A DNA stretch of 26,200 bases from WJKQ01 sp043810515 (lineage in GTDB: Bacteria; Patescibacteriota; Gracilibacteria; UBA1369; LOWO2-01-FULL-3). The position numbers and the translations under genes are program-made. The stretch covers positions 1-26,200 of the forward strand of contig JBDRNZ010000024.1 of assembly GCA_043810515.1 (NCBI GenBank), read 5' to 3'. Below the pieces are notes generated by a model, which was given only the letters and a program-made list of their open reading frames with translations, was not told where the DNA came from and searched no databases. Shown one piece after another: positions 16,011 to 22,321 of this stretch. Position 1 is the first letter of the stretch. Each line of letters starts with the position of its first letter.

Positions 16011-16748
16011 TTAAAGTTCTTCCGCCTCGTCCATTTCTTCCGGCCTCATCAACGAAGTCTGGCCCTCCCAGTCATATGTAAATTCCGGAAAAGTTTCAAA
16101 GAAAAAATCGAACGCTTCAACCCGTTCATCTTCAGGAAGTCCTTTTAAATATTTTTCATCATAAAGCTCATAAATTTCCTCGTATTTCTGTGAATAATAA
16201 AGCTCATAAATTTTCTCAACAGTCGCCTTTATTTCCGCCCCGTCCGAAACTCTTTCAACAAATTCATAAAAGTTTTTTTCCGCCGTATCATACCTCTCGG
16301 TTTTGACAAGGTCGTCACCCATAAGATCTATTCCTTTTACATATTTTACATATGCCTCAACAAGTCCTTCATTGTCGACCTTTCCGCGTGAGTGTCCGGA
16401 TTCATGCGCAATAGCATATACAAGACGCATTGCCGGATGCATTAAAAGGATCGGATCTATCTCAATTCCAGCCGAAGTCGATTCCCCGACAACGTCACCA
16501 GAAAACTGCTTGAAATAAACATCCTCCATGCTTATCCCAAGGTTGTTTTTCAGATAATCAAACGCGAATTTATAATTTTCATACGCCTGTTTGGGATCGT
16601 TCATCTTCAGGCCCGCAACCTCCGCTTCACCTCTTTGGAGTGCTTTTTCCACCTTTCCGGCCACGACTTTCCCGGCGGATTCAACAGGAGGGATTTCCGC
16701 CCGTCCCTCCGCCCCTTCAGGATTTAATAGATTTATCGGCTTCGCCAT
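16011..16748 (-). CDS. HExxH zinc-metallopeptidase-like protein
   Basis: I do not recognise the family of this 245-residue protein. It has no signal peptide or membrane helix. Near residue 118 there is AIAHESGH, an HExxH zinc-binding motif in a helix context, and about a dozen residues further NEGLVEAYV supplies a candidate third ligand (Glu), as in gluzincins. The N-terminus is Ala/Gly/Glu-rich and probably flexible; the C-terminal third is acidic with repeated YELYYSQKYEEIYELYDEKY. A cytoplasmic peptidase is the best guess, inferred from the motif alone. It has its own strong promoter at 16770-16798 and stands between an rRNA methyltransferase gene and the LCP gene. Confidence 0.65.
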   Translation of the reverse strand: MAKPINLLNPEGAEGRAEIPPVESAGKVVAGKVEKALQRGEAEVAGLKMNDPKQAYENYKFAFDYLKNNLGISMEDVYFKQFSGDVVGESTSAGIEIDPILLMHPAMRLVYAIAHESGHSRGKVDNEGLVEAYVKYVKGIDLMGDDLVKTERYDTAEKNFYEFVERVSDGAEIKATVEKIYELYYSQKYEEIYELYDEKYLKGLPEDERVEAFDFFFETFPEFTYDWEGQTSLMRPEEMDEAEEL

Positions 16749-16769
16749 ACATAAAAATTACGTTTTATA

Positions 16770-16798
16770 ATTATAACACGAAAACGCACGGTCATCAA
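16770..16798 (-). promoter_or_regulatory. Extended -10 promoter for the metallopeptidase-like gene
   Basis: On the minus strand TTGATG (16793-16798) and TATAAT (16770-16775) lie 17 bp apart. The -10 is preceded by TGT, forming a TGnTATAAT extended element. The predicted start near 16763 gives a leader of about 15 nt before the ATG at 16748. Confidence 0.65.
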
Positions 16799-16830
16799 GC
16801 GCGCCGCCTTCTACGTTCCACTTAAAAACT

Positions 16831-18957
16831 TCACACCCCCTCAAAATTCTCCCTGAAATACCATTTTACAATATTCCAGTTGTCATTGCGCGGAAGCAGT
16901 GTGTAAGCGTGATTTTCATTCATACAGCCCGGAACAGGCTGTCCTGCCGCCTGAGCCTGGGTAATAAGGTTCTGGCAGTTTTCAGTTGTAATATAAGGAG
17001 GCACATACAAAACATTCCCGGAAGACATTACATTATTTGAAACAATCTCATAATTTTGATAACGGAAATAATACACAATTGCGTCGTCGAGGCTTACATC
17101 AGTTTCGGTTTTTGAAAGAACGGTTTTCGCGATTTCATAGATAGTATCGGCATCGCCAAATCCGAAATTTTTTGCCTTATCCTGCAAAGCTTTTAAAATC
17201 ATCTGCTGGCGCTCAGCCCTCGCGAAATCGGATGATGTGTGACGCGTACGCGCAAGCCGCAAAGCTTCTTTTCCGCCGAGATGATAATCCCCGGGTTCAT
17301 AGTGAAGAGTCCCGACCACGCCATCATCTATGGTTTTATAAGTCGGATCAATAACCGCGGAATCAAGATGAATATCGATTCCGCCGATCAGATCAATCAC
17401 ATCAATAAACGCGTACATATCTATAAGAATGTACCTGTCGAGCTCATATCCGGTGATATCGCTCAGAACTTTTTTCAGTTCCGGCATGCCATAATAAAAC
17501 GCAAAAGCATTGATTTTTCGGCCGTTATAAAAAAGATCCCGTGGAATACTTATCATCCTCACTTCGCCTTTATCCTCGTCAACATGCGCGAAAATCATTG
17601 TATCAACAAGACTCCCGTGTTTGCCGGCTATGAGAATATTAAAGGTGTTTCCCTCATCAAAGGTAGTGTTTCCATAATCCGGAATCTCATCAGGAATCTC
17701 TAGGGTTTTTTTTTTGAAATCCGGATCGAATTTCAAAAGGTTTTCACTGTTTGTACCGTCCGGCTGGACGATATTTATCACGCCGGTCGTCTTTTCAACC
17801 ACCAGCGTGCTTATAACAGTTCCGCCCGGATCGAGAATGTCATAGTAAATTCTTTCATCATCTTCTCTCGGTTCCTGCGAAATGCTCAGACCGTTTTGTG
17901 AAAGCAGAAGCTGGAATCCCGCATCCTGCAATGTCGTACTCAGATCGGTCAGAGACTCATCAACTTTTTTCTCAATCAGAGTTTTTGTATCCAATTTTTG
18001 TAGGAATGGCACGAGTCCGCTTAAAATATCTGTTGTTGTAACCGTAAAAGAAGGATTGTTCAGGTCAACAAGGCTTATTTCAAGGGTTGTCGGATCAAGA
18101 ACGATTTGGCCGATTGAAGAGCCGGAATTGTTGTAAACGGTATAAACTATTTTTGAATTTTCTTTTGCGAAATCGGTTTTCAGGCTTATTCCAAGTTCGG
18201 CTATTGCGGCCTGCGTTTCCGGAGCTTCTATCGCCGCTGAAATTCCCGCTTTTATATTTTCAAGATTGTCATAAAGTTCTTTCAGAGAAGCGAAGTTTTC
18301 TTCAATATAAGACTTTAGTTCGGTTCTGAATTGCTCCATGGTATCGGAATTTATAGCCTGTTCTCCGGCCACGGTATGCACATTCAGCGATCCATCATCT
18401 TTCGAAAGATAAATGTAAAAAAGATTTCTGCCTTCAGTGTCGCTTATCATGGCTGAATAACCGTCATCATCCTCATTTACAGCGGAAGCCTGAAGCCCGT
18501 CCTCCGCAAAAAAACCGGCAATCTCACTATCGTTCAAAAGGCCGTCAATCAGGGGTTTATTTTGATTCAAAAGATTTTCTATATTTTGTTCGGCCGAAAG
18601 GTAATCGACATACTGAAAAAGAGCCACCCCAACTTCATTTTGATTTGCGTCCTGGGAATCATCGGTATTATTTGCCGGTTCATCAAAACCGAAATAATTT
18701 TTAGTAGGCATTCTCAAAAAGTCGCGTATTTCATTCAGATCACCGCCGAAATTTGTGTACGCGTCCTTAACCTGTCCGATCTCCGTCACAAAAGAACTAT
18801 CTCTTCCCTGCAAAAACGAAAATGTTCCAAGCAGACCCTGTATCTGAAAATACTGCACCAGAAAAAGCAGACCGATCGCCGCTATAAAAACATTTTTTGG
18901 CTTAAAAAGAGCTTTGAGCCTCGATTTCCTTTCGAAATTTTTCTCTTTATTTTTCAT
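16831..18957 (-). CDS. LytR-CpsA-Psr (LCP) family protein with large extracytoplasmic N-terminal region
   Basis: LCP proteins transfer undecaprenyl-linked glycopolymers onto peptidoglycan or related acceptors. This one is 708 residues: a basic cytoplasmic N-terminus, one membrane helix at about 23-42, then roughly 390 residues of unassigned extracytoplasmic sequence, and the LCP domain at about 440-593. The domain shows NILIAGKHGSLVDTMIFAH, MISIPRDLFYNG, a YILIDMYAFIDVIDLIGGID segment, LGGKEALRLARTRH and the Arg-rich DFARAERQQ. The arginines and aspartates that hold the pyrophosphate in LCP proteins are present. Typical LCP proteins are 300-450 residues, so the N-terminal region is unusual. 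It could supply the wall polymer to which SLH proteins bind, which is an inference. A promoter lies at 18978-19006. Confidence 0.88.
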   Translation of the reverse strand: MKNKEKNFERKSRLKALFKPKNVFIAAIGLLFLVQYFQIQGLLGTFSFLQGRDSSFVTEIGQVKDAYTNFGGDLNEIRDFLRMPTKNYFGFDEPANNTDDSQDANQNEVGVALFQYVDYLSAEQNIENLLNQNKPLIDGLLNDSEIAGFFAEDGLQASAVNEDDDGYSAMISDTEGRNLFYIYLSKDDGSLNVHTVAGEQAINSDTMEQFRTELKSYIEENFASLKELYDNLENIKAGISAAIEAPETQAAIAELGISLKTDFAKENSKIVYTVYNNSGSSIGQIVLDPTTLEISLVDLNNPSFTVTTTDILSGLVPFLQKLDTKTLIEKKVDESLTDLSTTLQDAGFQLLLSQNGLSISQEPREDDERIYYDILDPGGTVISTLVVEKTTGVINIVQPDGTNSENLLKFDPDFKKKTLEIPDEIPDYGNTTFDEGNTFNILIAGKHGSLVDTMIFAHVDEDKGEVRMISIPRDLFYNGRKINAFAFYYGMPELKKVLSDITGYELDRYILIDMYAFIDVIDLIGGIDIHLDSAVIDPTYKTIDDGVVGTLHYEPGDYHLGGKEALRLARTRHTSSDFARAERQQMILKALQDKAKNFGFGDADTIYEIAKTVLSKTETDVSLDDAIVYYFRYQNYEIVSNNVMSSGNVLYVPPYITTENCQNLITQAQAAGQPVPGCMNENHAYTLLPRNDNWNIVKWYFRENFEGV

Positions 18958-18977
18958 AAAAATTTTTACGCCTGATC

Positions 18978-19006
18978 ATTCTATGAAAAAAGCGCTACAT
19001 AGGCAA
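18978..19006 (-). promoter_or_regulatory. Promoter candidate for the LCP gene
   Basis: On the minus strand TTGCCT (19001-19006) and TAGAAT (18978-18983) are spaced 17 bp apart, matching four and five of six consensus bases. The start would fall near 18971, about 14 nt before the ATG at 18957. Confidence 0.5.
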
Positions 19007-19069
19007 ATATTGTACGAAATAATTCGGAAGATAGAATTTCCAAAAAACAAAATTGTTTTAAAATATCGC

Positions 19070-19097
19070 TTGAAATTTATTTCTCACTCCGTTAAAT
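19070..19097 (+). promoter_or_regulatory. Possible promoter for tRNA-Gly
   Basis: TTGAAA (19070-19075) and TTAAAT (19092-19097) are 16 bp apart, about 35 bp before the tRNA. The -10 is weak, so this is only the best candidate in the interval. Confidence 0.3.
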
Positions 19098-19131
19098 TGC
19101 CTTAAGCAAAACCTCCAATCTTTTAAAACCA

Positions 19132-19206
19132 GCGGGTGTCGTATAAAGGCTATTACCACAGCCTTCCAAGCTGTTGATACGGGTTCGATTCCCGTCACCC
19201 GCTCCA
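19132..19206 (+). tRNA. tRNA-Gly (anticodon TCC), CCA encoded
   Basis: A cloverleaf can be drawn by hand. The acceptor stem GCGGGTG pairs with CACCCGC, the anticodon stem ACAGC pairs with GCTGT around the loop CTTCCAA (anticodon TCC), and the T stem ACGGG pairs with CCCGT around TTCGATT. T and CCA then complete the 3' end. The D arm is weaker (GTA pairing with TAC, with GG in the loop). UCC reads GGA and GGG codons. The final GCTCCA (19201-19206) belongs to the 92-bp repeat shared with the recombinase junction. This marks the gene as the attachment site of the neighbouring element. The recombinase stop codon lies at 19195-19197 on the opposite strand, inside the tRNA. Confidence 0.93.
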
Positions 19207-20670
19207 AACGGAATTTTGCGAAATTTTTGCGGTCTGCGCCCACGGAAAACCCAACTCCACGGCGGCTTTTTGGCCGATGATATGGAAGTTCGAGCCAATT
19301 TTTTGCAAGAAGCTTCGCTTCTCTTCTAAATTTCCAGAATCAACGTAGTTGATGGCTTGGTGAGCCGACAAAATCCATTCTTTGAATAGTTCGAGCCAAC
19401 GGAGTCCTCTTCCGCCAGATTCCTTTAAATTCTCTTTGATTTCTATTTTACGGTTGAGTAGTTTTTTCTTGGTGGCGGTGTATTCTTCATTAGTTATGGT
19501 TTGCTCAAGATAAGCATCAAGTAATCGCATTAGCTTTTCTTCAATCTCCCTGAGCTCTGTTTTGTAAGTGGCGGCGGAAGAGGACGAAGCAGTCGAAGCC
19601 TCTTTGTAATCTTGCTCCCACTGCTTCATAAACTTTTCTTTCCAGTCATCACTCAAAGCAACTTTTTGGAAAAGCTCGTTTAATTGCCTCACAAGTTTTC
19701 GTTCCTCCACGTATTTTTGACTGCAAACACGATTCTTTTTGGTGCAGCGGTAATAAATATAAGTGCGACCTGATTTTTTCACTTTCTTTTCTGCTGTAAT
19801 TGCACGGCCGCACTCTCCGCAAGTAAAGATTCCACGAAAGGCAAAAGTCGCAATTTCTTTTGCCTTTCGTGGCTTAGATCGCATCTTCATTACCCGCTGC
19901 ACCTTATCAAAAAGTTGCTTTGAGATTATCGGCTCATGAGAACCTTGGTAGGCTTCTCCCTTTCTGATGATAATTCCATAGTAGAATGGATTTTGTAGCA
20001 TTCCCTCTAGTCGCGATAGCGACAGAGCTTTATCTGTACGTCGGCTCACCAAGCCCAAAGAAAGCGACAATTTTTGTAAATCTTCAAGTGTTTTCTCATC
20101 CGTGGCATACGCCTCAAAGAGCGCGCGAACTGCCTTCCATCTTTCGGGGTCCTTTACGATGGTGTGGCGTCTTAATTCATTCAAATAGCCCACAGGCGCA
20201 AGTCCTGGCAGTTCGCCGCGCCTAAGCTTCTGGCGTATGCCACGTTTGATGTTTTCTGAAAGATTATCAATGTAATATTTACTTTGCCCAAAAGCGATAC
20301 TGAGCATGAACTTTCCCTGCGGCGTACTATCAAACCAAAAGGTAGGGAATTTTAGCGATTTTATCTTCTGCTCGTCGATTAAGTAGATGATTTTTCCTCC
20401 ATCAATACTATTTCGTGCCAGCCTATCAGGATGCCACGCTAAAATTCCCACATTAATATCCGGATGACCGCCAAGTTCCAATTGCTCAATCATTTTGTTA
20501 AAAACCGGCCTCCCAGGAACCTTAGCTGTTTTACTTTCCACAAATTCATCAATAACCTCTAATTTCTCTTTAGTTGCATACTCTCTGAGTTCAGTTAATT
20601 GCGCTTCAATAGAGAGGACTTGGCGGTCATCCTCATCTGTAGACTTTCTGGCGTAGAGATAGTATTTCAT
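19195..20670 (-). CDS. Large serine recombinase (integrase) of an integrative element
   Basis: The 491-residue protein starts at the ATG at 20670 (MKYYLYARKSTDED); the frame continues upstream to 20766 but without family residues. The resolvase catalytic domain has the nucleophile Ser10 in YARKS, the helix around VLSIEAQ, and HPDRLARNSIDGGKI. Next come the Recombinase domain (PVGYLNE... to LQNPFYYGI), a zinc ribbon with CGECG and a later C...C pair, and a coiled coil (EIEEKLMRLLDAYLEQ). Such enzymes integrate and excise mobile elements and can invert DNA between sites. The last codons (NSVWSG, then TGA) run into the 3' end of tRNA-Gly on the other strand. The last 30 or so codons lie in a 92-bp sequence repeated in inverted orientation at 20992-21083. 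The upstream region is packed with inverted repeats. Confidence 0.93.
   Translation of the reverse strand: MKYYLYARKSTDEDDRQVLSIEAQLTELREYATKEKLEVIDEFVESKTAKVPGRPVFNKMIEQLELGGHPDINVGILAWHPDRLARNSIDGGKIIYLIDEQKIKSLKFPTFWFDSTPQGKFMLSIAFGQSKYYIDNLSENIKRGIRQKLRRGELPGLAPVGYLNELRRHTIVKDPERWKAVRALFEAYATDEKTLEDLQKLSLSLGLVSRRTDKALSLSRLEGMLQNPFYYGIIIRKGEAYQGSHEPIISKQLFDKVQRVMKMRSKPRKAKEIATFAFRGIFTCGECGRAITAEKKVKKSGRTYIYYRCTKKNRVCSQKYVEERKLVRQLNELFQKVALSDDWKEKFMKQWEQDYKEASTASSSSAATYKTELREIEEKLMRLLDAYLEQTITNEEYTATKKKLLNRKIEIKENLKESGGRGLRWLELFKEWILSAHQAINYVDSGNLEEKRSFLQKIGSNFHIIGQKAAVELGFPWAQTAKISQNSVWSG
19201..19292 (+). repeat. 92-bp inverted repeat, left arm (tRNA end / attachment junction)
   Basis: This sequence starts with GCTCCAAACGGAATTTTGCG and is the exact reverse complement of 20992-21083 except for one base (C here in CGGCGGC, T in the other arm's complement). 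It covers the last 6 nt of tRNA-Gly including CCA and the 3' end of the recombinase gene. Homology stops abruptly after GGAAGTTCG at the inner edge and at GCTCC at the tRNA edge. Confidence 0.9.
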
Positions 20671-20701
20671 ATGCTTTTGGTTAAGTGATAATCCCAAAGG
20701 A

Positions 20702-20838
20702 GCAACCCTGCTGGACACAAATGCGTTTGCACGAATCTGTACAGAGTTGCTCGTTTGGAGCTTCAATCTGGATTAAAAAATCCGTGCAGTTTACTATTTG
20801 TGTCCGCCACAATAATAGATCAAGTCCAGCAGGGTTGC
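20702..20838. repeat. Nested inverted repeat upstream of the recombinase
   Basis: GCAACCCTGCTGGAC (20702-20716) is exactly complementary to 20824-20838. The inner GGACACAAAT (20713-20722) pairs with 20807-20816. On one side the pairing is interrupted by 22 nt flanked by GGAC, as if a longer 21-bp arm had received an insertion. Near the centre are CGTTTGGAGC (20752-20761), the complement of the tRNA-end core, and a small GGATT/AATCC hairpin (20767-20780). Confidence 0.75.
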
Positions 20839-20932
20839 AAACTTTCTTCTGTATCGCTTTTGGGCAAAAATTGTCGCTTTCTTTCTGGAAATTTAGAAGT
20901 TTTGCCTTCGGCAAAATGCAAAAAATTGGCTA

Positions 20933-20974
20933 TAAACCACAGTGGTAAAATAAACAGTATACCATTGTGGTTTA
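20933..20974. repeat. Imperfect hairpin, 15-bp arms
   Basis: TAAACCACAGTGGTA (20933-20947) and TACCATTGTGGTTTA (20960-20974) are inverted copies with one mismatch, around a 12-nt loop. The left arm itself contains the palindromic CCACAGTGG. It lies just inside the right arm of the 92-bp repeat. Confidence 0.65.
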
Positions 20975-20991
20975 TTCCGCGCTTCGCGCGA

Positions 20992-21083
20992 CGAACTTCC
21001 ATATCATCGGCCAAAAAGCCACCGTGGAGTTGGGTTTTCCGTGGGCGCAGACCGCAAAAATTTCGCAAAATTCCGTTTGGAGC
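20992..21083 (-). repeat. 92-bp inverted repeat, right arm
   Basis: This is the inverted copy of 19201-19292, 91 of 92 positions identical. Read on the plus strand it encodes the same recombinase C-terminal peptide (NFHIIGQKA...ISQNSVWS). It then stays open for 15 further codons to a TAG at 21129-21131, giving a different ending (CTYSKVRTYFKESVG). Confidence 0.9.
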
Positions 21084-21119
21084 TGCACCTATAGCAAAGT
21101 TCGGACTTATTTCAAGGAA

Positions 21120-21139
21120 TCTGTAGGCTAGCCTACAGA
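21120..21139. repeat. 20-bp perfect palindrome
   Basis: TCTGTAGGCT is followed by its exact reverse complement AGCCTACAGA, centred on CTAG. It has the form of a binding site for a dimeric protein. It sits 36 bp beyond the right arm of the 92-bp repeat and contains the TAG that would end the alternative recombinase reading frame. Confidence 0.6.
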
Positions 21140-21158
21140 GAAAATTTGACCTAAAAGC

Positions 21159-21190
21159 AGGCGCGCGGTGCCCGCCTCCACCGCGCGCCT
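21159..21190 (-). terminator. GC-rich hairpin, possible terminator of the SIR2 cassette
   Basis: AGGCGCGCGGTG (21159-21170) pairs perfectly with 21179-21190 around an 8-nt loop. Read on the minus strand the stem is followed by GCTTTT, a short U tract, so it may end transcription coming from the SIR2-like gene. The U tract is short and offset, so the call is tentative. Confidence 0.4.
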
Positions 21191-21209
21191 GAGGAAGTGT
21201 GGCTGAATG

Positions 21210-21240
21210 CGCGCCGCCCGCCCCCGCCTCGGGCGGCGCG
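21210..21240. repeat. Second GC-rich hairpin
   Basis: CGCGCCGCCCG (21210-21220) pairs perfectly with 21230-21240 around a 9-nt loop. Its loop shares CCGCCT with the loop of the hairpin at 21159-21190. No U tract follows on either strand, so a terminator role is less likely here. Confidence 0.55.
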
Positions 21241-21308
21241 ACTAAAAAGGCCGGAAGAAAAAGAGCCGAAAAAGTGGGGCGTAATAATTTCCATTTTGAG
21301 GCCTATAA

Positions 21309-22316
21309 TCAAAACTTGGCCCTCTCTTGTATGTGCGGGTATGTATCTAAAATTTCTTTTAAAGCTGCTGTACGAGTCTGGTCATGCGGAAAAATGTCTG
21401 AGAGAGAATATTTGAATACTTTGTGTAATCCATCCATAAGACCGTCCTCCTGAATTTTACTTATCTGATTTTCTGGTGAAGGTGAAATTAGGCAAAATTT
21501 CAATCCGTGATTCTTTATTGCGTCTAAAAATATCTTATTTATATGAGGATCGTTAAAACTATAACCAATGATTAGCATTTCGACTCCATCTCGAAAAAGC
21601 ACATTCTTGAACATATCATTGTACCATTTTAATAGAGGTTCTTTTGCGATGTCTCCTTCTTTTTCTTCCCCTAAAACCATCAGATCACTTCCATCTGAAG
21701 ACAACCATCCATAAGAGCCATGAAGTTTGAAAAGGAAGAAATCTCCATCAGTATCAAAGAATTCATCATCATATTTTATGATTTTTCTCTTCAATTCATC
21801 ATCTTTTGGCATTCTTTCAAAATCTGTTTCTTGTAAATCTGCGGCCTTTTCATGCAATTTTAAAGAAAATTGTCCGAGCAGTGGTGCTTTATATCCGCAG
21901 AATCTTTCAAAAAATAGATCTTGATTGAGTGTAAGAAATATCCCACGTTCGCCACTATTGCTACCTGCAAATGAGCCCACAAAGCGTTTTAAAAAAGGTA
22001 GAAATATATTGTGTCTTTTGTATCCCCCTACATAGTTTTCACAAACAATTCTATCTAATTTTTGATATGCAAGCTTAATAGCATTTTTGAAAGCTTCCTT
22101 TTCTCGTTCTTCAAAATCTTCAGGCTTTTTTCTTAGCACAAAACTATAAACACTTTCGTAATTAGGTCGTCTTTCTAGCAATATTTTCCTGATCTTTAGA
22201 AAACCTGCCATTTCATTAAAAATTTCCTGCCACATATCATTACCTAAAAATCCTCCAAAATTTTTCGTAAATCCTGCCCCGGTAAATAAAACTTGTTTTC
22301 TGAAATTAAATTTCAT
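21309..22316 (-). CDS. SIR2-like (SIR2_2-type) NAD-consuming protein
   Basis: The 335-residue protein has the sirtuin-fold marks of prokaryotic defence SIR2 domains: LFTGAGFTKNFGG at about 11-22 (NAD-binding GAG loop), TLNQD at 129-133 with Asn131 and Asp133, KLHG with His199 (the usual catalytic His), and GYSFNDPHIN at 251-260. In systems such as Thoeris, DSR and SIR2-pAgo this fold degrades NAD+ when phage is sensed and so halts growth. Here it appears to fill almost the whole protein; no separate sensor domain is obvious, so sensing may come from its partner. Its ATG lies 5 nt after the stop of the HTH-protease gene, indicating co-transcription. A possible terminator follows at 21159-21190. 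NADase activity is inferred. Confidence 0.82.
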   Translation of the reverse strand: MKFNFRKQVLFTGAGFTKNFGGFLGNDMWQEIFNEMAGFLKIRKILLERRPNYESVYSFVLRKKPEDFEEREKEAFKNAIKLAYQKLDRIVCENYVGGYKRHNIFLPFLKRFVGSFAGSNSGERGIFLTLNQDLFFERFCGYKAPLLGQFSLKLHEKAADLQETDFERMPKDDELKRKIIKYDDEFFDTDGDFFLFKLHGSYGWLSSDGSDLMVLGEEKEGDIAKEPLLKWYNDMFKNVLFRDGVEMLIIGYSFNDPHINKIFLDAIKNHGLKFCLISPSPENQISKIQEDGLMDGLHKVFKYSLSDIFPHDQTRTAALKEILDTYPHIQERAKF

Positions 22317-22321
22317 AATAA

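Larger units (their letters stand above)
20671..21308. other. 638-bp non-coding, hairpin-dense region upstream of the recombinase
   Basis: No open frame here has family resemblance or a sensible start, so I see no gene. It contains, in order, the nested inverted repeat at 20702-20838, a TTC-loop hairpin at 20900-20916 (TTTTGCC/GGCAAAA), an imperfect hairpin at 20933-20974, a second TTC-loop hairpin at 20978-20990 (CGCGC/GCGCG), the right arm of the 92-bp repeat, a 20-bp palindrome, and two GC-rich hairpins. It is most likely the recombination and regulatory region of the element. Confidence 0.6.

Noticed and set aside
19132..19206. Alternative UGA=Gly code as in Gracilibacteria and SR1
   Set aside because: The tRNA-Gly anticodon is TCC rather than TCA, and TGA works as a terminator for the LCP, recombinase and SIR2-like genes.
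21060..21120. A tRNA remnant beside the right repeat arm
   Set aside because: The sequence next to GCTCC there does not form an acceptor or T arm; the TTCGGAC stretch is only superficially similar.
20755..21126. 123-residue plus-strand open frame across the right repeat arm
   Set aside because: It reads the repeat in a different frame from the recombinase and shows no family features; a similar shadow occurs at the left arm.
21120..21240. CRISPR array or integron attC sites
   Set aside because: The hairpins differ from one another and are not separated by regular spacers; no integron integrase or cas gene is present.
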